Assembly: GCF_017104715.1 (NCBI RefSeq)
Contig: NZ_JAAGPI010000023.1
Coordinates: 62,001-126,000 of the forward strand
Origin: Burkholderia sp. Ac-20365
GTDB taxonomy: Bacteria > Pseudomonadota > Gammaproteobacteria > Burkholderiales > Burkholderiaceae
DNA: 64,000 nucleotides
Direction of reading: 5' to 3'
This document shows positions 8,696 through 16,874 of this stretch, in pieces (position 1 is the first letter of the stretch; the number at the start of each line of letters is the position of its first letter). Below the pieces are notes generated by a model. The model saw nothing but the letters and a program-made list of their open reading frames with translations. It did no database searches and had not been told where the DNA came from. Both the position numbers and the translations under genes were made by a program.

Positions 8696-9130
8696 ATGAC
8701 TAGCGTTGCACAACTACTCAAATCGAAGCCGAATCAAGACGTCTACACGATCGAAGCATCCGATTCCGTCTACGACGCCATCAAGCTGATGGCCGACAAG
8801 CAGATCGGCGCGTTGATCGTCAAGGAAAACGGGTCGATCGCGGGGATCGTCACCGAACGCGACTATGCGCGCAAGGTCGTGCTGATGGACCGTTCGTCGA
8901 AGACGACGCCCGTGCGCGACATCATGAGCAGCGCCGTGCGCTTCGTGCGCCCGGACCAGACCACGGACGAATGCATGGCGCTGATGACGGAGCGGCGCAT
9001 GCGCCATTTGCCCGTGCTGGAGAACGACCAGCTGGTCGGCATGGTGTCGATCGGGGACCTGGTGAAGGCGATCATCGCGGAGCAGCAGTTCACCATCCAG
9101 CAGCTCGAGCACTATATCCACAGCAGCTGA
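8696..9130 (+). CDS. CBS-domain protein
   Basis: 144 residues made almost wholly of two CBS motifs: VYDAIKLMADKQIGALIVKE with GIVTERDYARKVV (about 20-65), and TTDECMALMTERRMRHLPVL with LVGMVSIGDLVKAII (about 85-130). Together they form one Bateman module that usually binds adenine nucleotides and senses energy state. I chose ATG 8696 because the preceding open frame has no family similarity. The gene stands alone. Its partner, if any, is unknown. Confidence 0.9.
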   Translation: MTSVAQLLKSKPNQDVYTIEASDSVYDAIKLMADKQIGALIVKENGSIAGIVTERDYARKVVLMDRSSKTTPVRDIMSSAVRFVRPDQTTDECMALMTERRMRHLPVLENDQLVGMVSIGDLVKAIIAEQQFTIQQLEHYIHSS

Positions 9131-9206
9131 GCGGCGGCGCCACGACAGCTTTCCAGATGCCGCAGCGACAGCGGCGCGCCGCCTCGCGTCTTTGCCCCGG
9201 GCCAAC

Positions 9207-9235
9207 AAAAAAAGCCCAATCCGCGAGGTTGGGCT
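9207..9235 (-). terminator. Rho-independent terminator of the DUF4148 gene
   Basis: AGCCCAA, nine-base loop, TTGGGCT, with a run of seven A on the plus strand (9207-9213) that becomes the U-tract on the minus strand. It lies about 160 bases past the stop of the DUF4148 gene. Confidence 0.75.
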
Positions 9236-9396
9236 AAGCCACCTTACGGCGGCGGAGGTTCATGCTTTCTTCGACGGCGGCGCCGCGACCTGCATCGGCC
9301 GACGCCGCCGTCCGCGTTCTGTGATGCGCGCTTCGCCCATGGGTCGAAGCCGCGCGCGCCGGGCCTGAACACTGCGGCCCGGCTGGCATTCTCAGA

Positions 9397-9726
9397 TCAA
9401 TGGCCGAAGTAGACGTCTTGCGCCGGGTTCAGCGTTTTTGCGGCACCCGATTGCGACGAGCCGTTGGTCGATGCGCCGTAACCCGTGTCGGCGACCGGTG
9501 CTTGAGCGACTGCACCGTTTTGAGCCTGCACGCGGGCTTCAGCAGCCTGAATGTCGGCCGGATAGTTCGAATCGACAGCCGTTGCGGGGTTGTAGCCTGC
9601 CTTTTCCAGCTGGACCAGTTCAGCGCGGACTTGTGCGCGGGTCACGGGCTGGTTCGACTGGGCGAACGAGACAGCGGGAATTGCGAGAACAGCAGCGATG
9701 GCGACAGCCTTGATCAGCGATTTCAT
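9397..9726 (-). CDS. DUF4148 secreted protein
   Basis: 109 residues. A clear Sec signal peptide (MKSLIKAVAIAAVLAIPAVS, cleavage after SFA) is followed by the DUF4148 core: TRAQVRAELVQLEKAGYNP and the YPADIQAAEARV stretch. The tail is Gly/Ser/Ala-rich. DUF4148 proteins are small periplasmic proteins abundant in Burkholderiales, with no known function. A ribosome site (GGAGG, read on the minus strand) sits just before the start, and a strong terminator follows. Single-gene unit. Confidence 0.9.
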   Translation of the reverse strand: MKSLIKAVAIAAVLAIPAVSFAQSNQPVTRAQVRAELVQLEKAGYNPATAVDSNYPADIQAAEARVQAQNGAVAQAPVADTGYGASTNGSSQSGAAKTLNPAQDVYFGH

Positions 9727-10006
9727 GGTAACTACCTCCGAAAGTTGTTTTGTCAGCCGCTTCGCACAACCGTGTGTGAAGCCAGTGAGATCAGTGTAGC
9801 CACCGGGGGACCAAGGGAAAACCCCTATAACGGAGATACTTAATTGCGCAGGTTGAAAAAGTCGCGCTGCGCCGCAAGCCTTCTGTCAAGTGAAAATTAA
9901 GCGCGCTGCAATAATCCGGGGACGCATCCGTGCGTCTGCGCATGTGGCAAACGCGACGGATGTCACATGTCCAACCGGTTTTTCCCGAGACGCGCAAAAG
10001 ACGAGA

Positions 10007-10639
10007 TCACACGGAAGTCGGCGGGTCGCCGGATAGCAGCTTGCGCGGCCCGCTGACGAATGGGCTGCCCGGCACATAGAAACGCAGCAGCCGGTGCGTT
10101 TCGCGGGCAATGCCAATACGCGTCGTCACCGCAAACGGCGTGGCCGCTTTGCCCATCGCGCCGAGCCACAGCCCGTGACCGGTGCACAGATCCGCGCCGT
10201 CGAAGCCGAGATCGATGCCAAGCGCGAGCGCCAGCCGCCCCGGACCGCGCGCGAGGTCGCGCAGTTTCACGCCAGGCCGGCGCATCTGCATCCATTCGAT
10301 ACCGTTCACCGGCTCCAGCGCGCGAATCAGCACGGCGGCGCCCGCGCCTTCGCGCTCGCTGACCACGTTGATCACGTGGTAGATGCCGTACGTCAGTCGC
10401 ACGTAGGCATGTCCATGCTCGAGGAACATCGAGCCGTTGTACGCGCGCCGCCCCGGATACGCATGATTGGTCGAATCCCCAACGGGATACGCCTCCGTCT
10501 CGACGATCCGTCCAACGACCCGCCCTTTGGGCAGATCGCGGACCAGGTATTTACCCAACAGGAAGCGCGCGAGGTCAACCGTATCGATGGGAAGATCGTT
10601 GCGGTGTAGAGGAACGAGGGAAAGCGTGGTGTTCGCCAT
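10007..10639 (-). CDS. DNA-3-methyladenine glycosylase (AAG/MPG family)
   Basis: About 210 residues, a base-excision repair enzyme that removes alkylated or deaminated purines. Family blocks: RIVETEAYPVGDSTNHAYPG, where the Glu is the catalytic base, RAYNGSMFLEHGHAYVRLTY with GIYHVINVV, and ARGPGRLALALGID. ATG 10639 places the start just before the conserved DLARFLLGKYLVR segment; an upstream ATG at 10711 would add about 24 unconserved residues. Monocistronic. A 391-base gene-free region lies on its 5' side. Confidence 0.9.
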   Translation of the reverse strand: MANTTLSLVPLHRNDLPIDTVDLARFLLGKYLVRDLPKGRVVGRIVETEAYPVGDSTNHAYPGRRAYNGSMFLEHGHAYVRLTYGIYHVINVVSEREGAGAAVLIRALEPVNGIEWMQMRRPGVKLRDLARGPGRLALALGIDLGFDGADLCTGHGLWLGAMGKAATPFAVTTRIGIARETHRLLRFYVPGSPFVSGPRKLLSGDPPTSV

Positions 10640-11030
10640 GCGATGGTGTGTAGCAAACCGGTGTGGCCGGCGAGGCTCGGATGTCCGGATCGGACAGGCA
10701 GGTTGCACCATGATGACCCGCCGCGCAATTCGATGCAGGACGCACGCCGGATGCGCCAGACGACACCGATCCGTTGTAGCAAAGCCGCACCGCGGCAACC
10801 CTTATCTTCACTATGGAACCAATTGAGGTATCGTTACTGTCCAGTCGGCCGCATCGCTGACTCAGGCAGGCCGCCAGACCGGCCAGCCGCCCGGTGTACA
10901 GACAACCCGCAACCGTTTTCATCCAGAAGTAAAGAAGTGGTAGTGCAGTGGTATCACGCGTGAAGAGCCCGTTTGCCGGGCGCGTTCCAGGCGCGACACT
11001 GTCGCAAATCATGACAACAGGAGAAAGTGA
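10640..11030. other. 391-base intergenic region
   Basis: Divergent spacer between the glycosylase and BON-domain genes. I find no gene, clear hairpin or repeat in it. AGGAGAAAG just before 11031 is the ribosome site of the BON gene. Confidence 0.4.
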
Positions 11031-11387
11031 ATGAAGGCGATTCAGGCAATCAAGATGGTAGGTGCTGCACTCGTAGTGCTCGCGTCGGTCAATGCATACG
11101 CTCAGGCCAGCGATGCCGACATGACGGCTCAGCCGAGCGCCAAGCAGACCGCGAAGGCAGCGAAGTCGGCTGACCGTGCGCTGGCGCGCAAGGTGCGCGG
11201 CGCGCTGGCCAAGGCCAAGGGCATCAGCGTCGCCAACATCACGGTTCGCGCGAAGAGCGGCGCTGTGGTTCTGCAGGGCTCGGTGCCGGAGCAGCCGCAA
11301 GTCGACCAGGCGACGCAGGTTGCACAAGGCGTGGCAGGCGTGACGTCGGTGAAGAACGCACTGACGATCCGCCCGGTCGGCCAGTAA
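11031..11387 (+). CDS. BON-domain periplasmic protein
   Basis: 118 residues. A signal peptide (about 1-26, cleavage near VNAYAQA) precedes a single BON domain (about 48-115): LARKVRGALAKAKGISVANI, then GAVVLQGSVPEQPQVDQATQ and GVTSVKNAL. BON domains bind phospholipid surfaces and occur in osmotically induced OsmY-type proteins. A strong ribosome site (AGGAGAAAG) and a Rho-independent terminator frame it as a single-gene unit, probably stress-induced by analogy with OsmY. Confidence 0.88.
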   Translation: MKAIQAIKMVGAALVVLASVNAYAQASDADMTAQPSAKQTAKAAKSADRALARKVRGALAKAKGISVANITVRAKSGAVVLQGSVPEQPQVDQATQVAQGVAGVTSVKNALTIRPVGQ

Positions 11388-11436
11388 TCGACGCATCGTC
11401 TGGTGGCGCCCGCTCGCGGGCGCACGGTCGGACAAC

Positions 11437-11470
11437 ACACCGCTCTTCGTCACGAGGAGCGGTGTTTTTC
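11437..11470 (+). terminator. Rho-independent terminator of the BON gene
   Basis: ACACCGCTC, loop, GAGCGGTGT then TTTTCTTT: a nine-base stem with U-tract about 50 bases after the BON-domain stop. Confidence 0.8.
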
Positions 11471-11614
11471 TTTGTGGCGGGCATTTTTACATGGCCGTCA
11501 TATCGCCAGCCTGTCCCGCTGGTTTAATCTCACGGAAGTGCGAGCCGCGCATCAGTCAATGCGGCGGCGTCCCGTCGCGGATCATACGAACAACAACGAA
11601 CGGACTGAACCTTT

Positions 11615-12703
11615 ATGGCATCGACATCGCCCGTATTGCCCCGCTGGACGGTCGCAGCGCCCTTCATTGCCTGGATCGTGCTCGGCGCCGCCTACGCGCT
11701 GCCCGGCAACGGACTGCTGACGGCGCTCGCCGCCGTCGCGCTGGCGGGCTCGGTGTTCTCGGGCGTGCATCACGCGGAAGTGGTTGCGCACCGCGTCGGC
11801 GAGCCGTTTGGCACGCTGGTGCTGGCCGTGGCCGTGACGGTGATCGAAGTGGCGCTGATCGTCTCCGTGATGCTGTCCGCGGGACCGGAAAAAGCGGGCC
11901 TCGCGCGCGATACCGTGTTTGCGGCCGTGATGATCGTGTGCAACGGAATCGTCGGCATCTGCCTTCTGGTGGGCGGCTTGCAGCACCGCGAACAGGACTT
12001 CCAGATTCGCGGCGCAAGCGCGGCGCTGGCCGTGCTCGCCTCGCTGTCCGTGCTGACGCTGGTGATGCCCAACTACACGAGCGTCAGCCTCGGCCCGGCG
12101 CTCAGCGATTCGCAACTGGCGTTCGCGGGCGTCTCGTCGCTGGTGCTGTACGGCGTGTTCGTGTTCGTGCAGACCGTGCGCCACCGCGACTACTTTCTCG
12201 CCGACGCCCATGCCGCCGATGAAAACGCGCACGCCGCACCGCCCAGCACCCGCGTCGCGATGGCGAGCGGCGCGCTGCTGGTGGTCAGCCTCGTCGCCGT
12301 CGTGCTGCTCGCGAAGGTGCTGTCGCCGGTGGTCGAGCGCGCGGTGCTCGAAGCGGGCGCGCCTGCAGCCGTGGTCGGTATCGTCATCGCCGCGCTGGTG
12401 CTGCTGCCCGAAGGGCTTGCCGCGGCGCGGGCGGCACGCTCCAACCGGTTGCAGACCAGTCTGAACCTCGCGCTCGGCTCGGCGCTCGCGAGCATCGGGC
12501 TGACGATTCCAACCGTTGCGCTGGTGTTCATCTGGACGGGGCGCCCGCTGGTGCTGGGTATCGACGGCAAGGACACCGTGCTGCTCACGCTGACGCTGCT
12601 GATCAGCACGCTCACGCTCGGCACGGGGCGCACGACGATCCTGCAAGGCGCCGTGCATCTGTCGCTGTTCGCCGCGTACCTGTTTCTTTCGTTCGCGCCC
12701 TGA
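11615..12703 (+). CDS. chaA: Calcium/sodium:proton antiporter, ChaA family
   Basis: 362 residues with about eleven hydrophobic segments, an inner-membrane cation/H+ exchanger of the CaCA superfamily. The two inverted alpha-repeat motifs are visible: GEPFGTLVLAVAVTVIEVAL (about 62-81) and LPEGLAAARAARSNRLQTSL then NLALGSALASIGLTIP (about 267-302), with the acidic residues that bind the cation. A hydrophilic His/Asp-rich loop (about 195-215) splits the halves. ATG 11615 fits the first membrane segment. It converges on the LysR gene, 15 bases apart. ChaA-type proteins can exchange Ca2+, Na+ or K+; which one cannot be told here. Confidence 0.85.
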   Translation: MASTSPVLPRWTVAAPFIAWIVLGAAYALPGNGLLTALAAVALAGSVFSGVHHAEVVAHRVGEPFGTLVLAVAVTVIEVALIVSVMLSAGPEKAGLARDTVFAAVMIVCNGIVGICLLVGGLQHREQDFQIRGASAALAVLASLSVLTLVMPNYTSVSLGPALSDSQLAFAGVSSLVLYGVFVFVQTVRHRDYFLADAHAADENAHAAPPSTRVAMASGALLVVSLVAVVLLAKVLSPVVERAVLEAGAPAAVVGIVIAALVLLPEGLAAARAARSNRLQTSLNLALGSALASIGLTIPTVALVFIWTGRPLVLGIDGKDTVLLTLTLLISTLTLGTGRTTILQGAVHLSLFAAYLFLSFAP

Positions 12704-12718
12704 GCGCTGCTGCGGCCG

Positions 12719-13594
12719 TCACTGCGCCCAGTGACGGTCGATCCAGTCGCGAAACAGATTGACCTTCTGCTGATGCGCGACGCTGTCCGGATACACGAAG
12801 TAATAGCGCGCGCCCGTCGTGAGCACCGCGTCGAACGGGCGCACCAGCCGCTGCGCGGCCACATCCTCTTCGATCAGCGCGAGATCGCTGATCGCCACCC
12901 CGAAGCCTTGCAGCGCGGCGTTGGTCGCGAGATCGAGCGTATCGAAGCTCGGGCCGAGTCCTGCGTCGACGTTGCGCACGTCCACGTGTTCGAGCCACAT
13001 TTTCCAGTCGCGGTGATCGCGCGTGGGATGCAGCAGCGTATGGCGCGACAGATCGGCGGCATCGCCGAGCGGCTTGTCCTGCAACAGTTGCGGCGCGCAC
13101 ACAGGCGTCAGCCGCTCCTCGAACAGCGGCACGGCCTGCACGTCCGCGCCTGCTGACGTGCCATAGACGATCGCGGCATCGAACGGCTCGACCTGAAAGT
13201 CGACGTCGTGCTGCCAGGTGGTCGTGATCTGCACGTGCAGATCGGGATATTCGGCCTGGAACTGCATGATCTTGGGCAGCATCCAGCGCATCACGCAGGT
13301 CGGCACCTTCAGCGCGAGATCGGTACGCTGCCGCGTGAGCCGCAGCGAAATCTCTTCGATACGTGCAAAGCTCTCCTTGACGGCAGGCAGCAGCAACTCG
13401 CCTTCGGCCGTCAGCGTCAGGCCTTTCGCGTGACGCTTGAAGAGCGGGAACTGATAGTAGTCTTCGAGCGCGAGGATCTGCCGGCTCACGGCGCCTTGCG
13501 TCAGGCACAGATGCTCGGCCGCGCGCGTGAAGCTGCGATGGCGCGCCACCGTCTCGAAGATCTGCAAGGCATTCAGGGGTGGAAGTCGGCGCAT
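12719..13594 (-). CDS. LysR-family regulator (GcvA/AmpR-like)
   Basis: About 291 residues. The N-terminal winged HTH has RLPPLNALQIFETVARHRSF, then TRAAEHLCLTQGAVSRQI and LEDYYQFPLFKR, closest in wording to the GcvA/AmpR branch. The C-terminal substrate-binding domain (about 95-290) follows. ATG 13594 is used; 13609 is also possible. It is divergent from the amino-acid ABC transporter genes starting at 13857, with a T-N11-A dyad between them, so that transporter is the likely target. It converges on chaA. Confidence 0.85.
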   Translation of the reverse strand: MRRLPPLNALQIFETVARHRSFTRAAEHLCLTQGAVSRQILALEDYYQFPLFKRHAKGLTLTAEGELLLPAVKESFARIEEISLRLTRQRTDLALKVPTCVMRWMLPKIMQFQAEYPDLHVQITTTWQHDVDFQVEPFDAAIVYGTSAGADVQAVPLFEERLTPVCAPQLLQDKPLGDAADLSRHTLLHPTRDHRDWKMWLEHVDVRNVDAGLGPSFDTLDLATNAALQGFGVAISDLALIEEDVAAQRLVRPFDAVLTTGARYYFVYPDSVAHQQKVNLFRDWIDRHWAQ

Positions 13595-13705
13595 GAGGAT
13601 TCGTTGCATCAGGAAAATTCATCGCGCGTGCCGCTTTTTGCATGGCTGGCCGCGTGACGATCCCAGAGCATACGCGATCCAAAATTCCGCGGCCCCTGAC
13701 CGTCA

Positions 13706-13722
13706 TGCATTGCACTCATGCA
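13706..13722. promoter_or_regulatory. Candidate LysR operator
   Basis: TGCAT, seven bases, ATGCA: a perfect dyad with the T-N11-A spacing typical of LysR-type binding sites, about 112 bases before lysR and about 135 before the transporter gene. Binding is inferred from position and shape only. Confidence 0.4.
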
Positions 13723-13856
13723 CGATCGGGCTCGGGAGAACCCTTGTGCCATGAGCGCAACGCATGGCATCCATGCGCAGATTTCGATTGTTCCAGTTTT
13801 TTTGCATACCTAGAGTGGCTTTCACCGCAGCCACAACATTCACAAAGGATGCACCG

Positions 13857-14666
13857 ATGACCACCGCCGCTCTCCTCCGCCGCCGCTTCTGCAACGCCTT
13901 CGCCTCGCTCGCTTTCGCAGGCGTGGCGTTGTCCGCGTTCGCGCCGCTCGCGCATGCGGATGCTCTCGATACGATCACGAAGGCGGGCGTCGTGCGCGTC
14001 GGCGTGTTCATGGACTATCCGCCGTTCGGCTCGATTGGCCCGGACATGAAGCCGCAGGGTTATGACATCGACGTCGCCGATCTGATCGGCAAGTCGCTTG
14101 GCGTGAAGGTCGAGCTGGTGGCCGTGACGGGCGACAACCGCATGGCCTATCTGGCCGACCACAAGGCGGACATGCTGCTGTCCGTCGGACAGACGCCCGA
14201 GCGCGAGAAGGTGATCGACTTCTCGCAGCCTTACGCGCCTTACTACCTCGCCGTGTTCGGCCCGAAGTCGCTAAAGGTGAAGGACGCGAACGACCTCGCG
14301 GGCAAGAGCATTTCCGTCGCGCGCGGCACGCTGGAGGACCTGAGCGTGACGAAGATCGCGCCGCCGAGCGCGAACATCAAACGTTTCGACGATCCTAACG
14401 GCGCTATTTCTGCATTTCTTTCTGGTCAGGTACAGTTGATGGTCGTCGGTAACGATGTGGGCGCGACGATTCTCGCGCGCCATCCTGCCAACGACCCGGA
14501 GCAGAAGTTCTCGCTGTTCAGCTCGCCCGATCACGTCGGCCTGAACAAGAACGAGCCGCGCCTTTTGAAGAAGGTCGACGACACCATTGCGCGCGCCCGC
14601 AAGGACGGCACGATGAACGCGATTTCGCAGAAGTGGCTGCGCGCGCCGCTGCCGGAGAACCTCTAA
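13857..14666 (+). CDS. Amino-acid ABC transporter, substrate-binding protein
   Basis: 269 residues. A signal peptide (about 1-35, ending LAHADA) precedes a type-II periplasmic binding domain of the polar amino-acid family (SBP_bac_3): VRVGVFMDYPPFGSIGPDM, YDIDVADLIGKSLGVKVELV, and REKVIDFSQPYAPYYLAVFG. ATG 13857 follows AAAGGAT at the right distance. It heads an operon with two permease genes. The pocket cannot be matched to one amino acid by eye. A divergent LysR gene probably controls it. Confidence 0.88.
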   Translation: MTTAALLRRRFCNAFASLAFAGVALSAFAPLAHADALDTITKAGVVRVGVFMDYPPFGSIGPDMKPQGYDIDVADLIGKSLGVKVELVAVTGDNRMAYLADHKADMLLSVGQTPEREKVIDFSQPYAPYYLAVFGPKSLKVKDANDLAGKSISVARGTLEDLSVTKIAPPSANIKRFDDPNGAISAFLSGQVQLMVVGNDVGATILARHPANDPEQKFSLFSSPDHVGLNKNEPRLLKKVDDTIARARKDGTMNAISQKWLRAPLPENL

Positions 14667-14709
14667 ACCATTTCCTTTGATCACCAGATGTCACGATGAG
14701 CCGCATACG

Positions 14710-15459
14710 ATGAGTTACACGTTCGATTTCAGCAGTTTCGACATGTATGCGGGGATGCTCGTGCGTGGCACCGGCGTGACGCTCGGACTGACGGCCGTAT
14801 CGACGGTACTGGGTGGCCTGGTTGGCATCGCGGGCGCGGCAGCGGCCGTGTCCGCGCCGAAATGGGTGCGCTGGCTGATTGCGACCTATGTCGAACTGAT
14901 CCGCAACACGCCGTTTCTGGTGCAGTTGTTCTTCGTGTTCTTTGGATTGCCGAGCCTTGGCATACACATCGACGAAATACAGGCCGCGATACTTGCGATG
15001 ACGGTGAATCTGGGCGCCTACGCGATCGAGATCGTGCGTGCCGGTATCGATTCGATTCCACGCGGACAGATTCAGGCGGCGCAGGCGCTGGGCTTGCATC
15101 AACGCCAGGTTTTCCGTCATGTCGTGTTGCCGCAGGCGGTGGCCAATGTGTTTCCCGCGCTGTTGAGCCAGGTGTTGATCGTGATGCTGGGTTCGGCTGT
15201 CGTGTCGCAAATCTCGGTGCCTGATCTGACTTACGCGGCGAACTATATCCAGTCGCGCAATTTCCGTTCGTTCGAAGCGTACGTGATCATCACGGCGACG
15301 TATCTGGTGTTGTCGATCGTATTGCGGCAGGTGTTGAACCGGCTTGGCAAGGGGCTCTTTGCTGGCCGCTCCGCACGTTCTGCCGAGGCTCCGCGTGGCC
15401 TGTTGCGCACGCTGTTTGCGATACGCGGTGCGCGCGCTGCATCGACGACGGAGCGCTGA
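14710..15459 (+). CDS. Amino-acid ABC transporter permease (HisM/GlnP type)
   Basis: 249 residues, integral membrane. The segment LIRNTPFLVQLFFVFFGLPS and the EAA loop around GIDSIPRGQIQAAQALGLHQ are diagnostic of the His/Glu/Gln/Arg permease family. The EAA loop is where an ATPase docks. ATG 14710 is chosen: the open frame extends to 14677 but only the later start fits the family. It lies 43 bases after the binding-protein gene and two bases before the second permease. A basic C-terminal tail rich in Arg/Ala is longer than usual. Confidence 0.88.
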   Translation: MSYTFDFSSFDMYAGMLVRGTGVTLGLTAVSTVLGGLVGIAGAAAAVSAPKWVRWLIATYVELIRNTPFLVQLFFVFFGLPSLGIHIDEIQAAILAMTVNLGAYAIEIVRAGIDSIPRGQIQAAQALGLHQRQVFRHVVLPQAVANVFPALLSQVLIVMLGSAVVSQISVPDLTYAANYIQSRNFRSFEAYVIITATYLVLSIVLRQVLNRLGKGLFAGRSARSAEAPRGLLRTLFAIRGARAASTTER

Positions 15460-15461
15460 TC

Positions 15462-16118
15462 ATGATCGAATTTACGCTTTGGGATATTGCACGTAATTTG
15501 TTGCTCGCGGCGCGATGGACTATTTTGTTGTCGCTGATTGCGTTTGTTGGTGGCGGTGTTGTTGGCTTGCTGCTGCTTGCGATGCGCGTGTCGCCGATGC
15601 CCTGGCTCAGGCGCATTGTCGTGCTCTATGTTGAGTTGTTTCAGGGCACGCCGTTGCTGATGCAGCTTTTTCTGGCGTTTTTCGGGCTGCCGTTGATGGG
15701 TGTCGACGTATCGCCCTGGGTTGCGGCTACTGTGACGTTGACGCTTTATACGAGTGCTTATCTGGCTGATATCTGGCGCGGGTGTGTCGAGGCTGTGCCT
15801 CGCGGGCAATGGGCTGCCGGCGCCAGTCTCGGGATGACTTTCTCGCAGCAGTTGCGGTATATCGTCTGGCCGCAGGCTCTCAAGATTGCTGTTGCGCCGA
15901 CTGTCGGGTTTCTGGTTCAGGTTGTGAAGAGTACGGCTCTGACTTCTATTATCGGGTTCACTGAGCTGACCAAGACCGGGACCATGATTACTAATGCTGC
16001 GTTTCGGCCGTTTCCTATCTATGGGATGGTCGCGCTTCTGTACTTTGCGATGTGCTTTCCTCTTACGTGGTATGCGCGGGTTTTGGAGCGGCGGCAGAAG
16101 GTGTCGAGAGAGAGGTAG
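15462..16118 (+). CDS. Amino-acid ABC transporter permease (second subunit)
   Basis: 218 residues, same family as its upstream neighbour: LYVELFQGTPLLMQLFLAFF, and EAA loop CVEAVPRGQWAAGASLGMTF. The two permeases should form a heterodimer. The start is two bases after the preceding stop, so translation is probably coupled. Codon use shifts visibly toward T-ending codons from about 15460 onward, unlike the neighbours. No ATP-binding subunit gene follows; the next 750 bases are an intergenic inverted repeat. Confidence 0.88.
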   Translation: MIEFTLWDIARNLLLAARWTILLSLIAFVGGGVVGLLLLAMRVSPMPWLRRIVVLYVELFQGTPLLMQLFLAFFGLPLMGVDVSPWVAATVTLTLYTSAYLADIWRGCVEAVPRGQWAAGASLGMTFSQQLRYIVWPQALKIAVAPTVGFLVQVVKSTALTSIIGFTELTKTGTMITNAAFRPFPIYGMVALLYFAMCFPLTWYARVLERRQKVSRER

Positions 16119-16127
16119 GGTTTTTTG

Positions 16128-16868
16128 TTTTTGTGTTTGTCTTGCGACGCTTTGTTCGGGTTGCTTGTGTTGTTGCTGGCATCCGCGTTTTGTTATGGGT
16201 TCTTCAGGCGTTGCCCCTGTGCGGGGCGGCACCTACTTTTCTTTGCCGCGGCAAAGAAAAGTAGGCAAAAGAAAGCCGCTGAACACCGCCAATTCTTGAC
16301 GTTTGCCCACGGGCCCCCAACGGCCCCGTCCTGTCCACGGCATCTCCCTTCTCGATGCCCGCTGCCAACGCTCCGAATTGGCTCATCACCCGCTTCACAC
16401 TCTCGCGTCGCGGCCCGCGCGATCAGATTGCCCACGTTCTATAGCGGCAAACTGTGTGTCGGCTGTCGCGGCTCATGCGTTCCACTCCGGACTGAAAAAC
16501 ACGATCGGTGTCGTAAGAGCGCTGAGGTGTGAAGTACTACGACCTACACACAGTTTGCCACCTGGGCGGCGCAAACCATTCATTGCCGCTGGCTGCACTG
16601 CGGGTGATTGGAGTGGGTGAGGCGCTAATTCGAGGCGTTGGCAACGGGCGGTGACCGAGAAGTTGCCGTGTGAAGGAGAGGACCCGTCGGGGGCCCTCAG
16701 GCGGAGGTCAAGCACGGGCGGTGTTAGCCCGCTTTCTTTGCTTACTTTCTTTGCGGCGGCAAAGAAAGTAAGTGCCGCCCCGCACAGGGGCGACGCCTGA
16801 AGCACCAGTAAAAAACCGCGGATGCCAGCAACAACCCAAGCAAACCGAACAAAGCGTCGCAAGACAAA
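16128..16868. repeat. Long imperfect inverted repeat (two copies of one intergenic element)
   Basis: Left arm about 16128-16462, right arm about 16541-16868, head to head. Matching landmarks: TGTCTTGCGACGCTTTGTTC at the outer left and its complement at the outer right. CCCCTGTGCGGGGCGGCAC occurs in the left arm and its complement in the right. A CTTTGCNGCGGCAAAG palindrome lies in both, and GGCAAACTGTGTGT is at the inner end of the left arm with ACACACAGTTTGCC in the right. Match is good in the outer 150 bases and patchier inside. It fills the whole space between the permease gene and the cytochrome gene. Short open frames inside it (rich in FFAAAKK-like strings) are artefacts of the repeat. 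I recall this wording from Paraburkholderia intergenic regions, so it is probably a dispersed element. Confidence 0.8.
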
Positions 16869-16874
16869 AAAAAC

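Noticed and set aside
10890..11000. Possible tRNA-like stretch before the BON gene
   Set aside because: A short GTGGTAGTGCAGTGG string looked like tRNA loops but no cloverleaf or CCA end can be drawn.
11582..12658. Minus-strand frame of 358 codons opposite chaA
   Set aside because: Strongly His/Arg/Gln-rich antisense shadow; chaA has membrane helices and both alpha-repeat motifs.
16125..16862. Several 64-135 codon frames in the inverted repeat
   Set aside because: They read the same repeat sequence on both strands; no ribosome sites and no domain.
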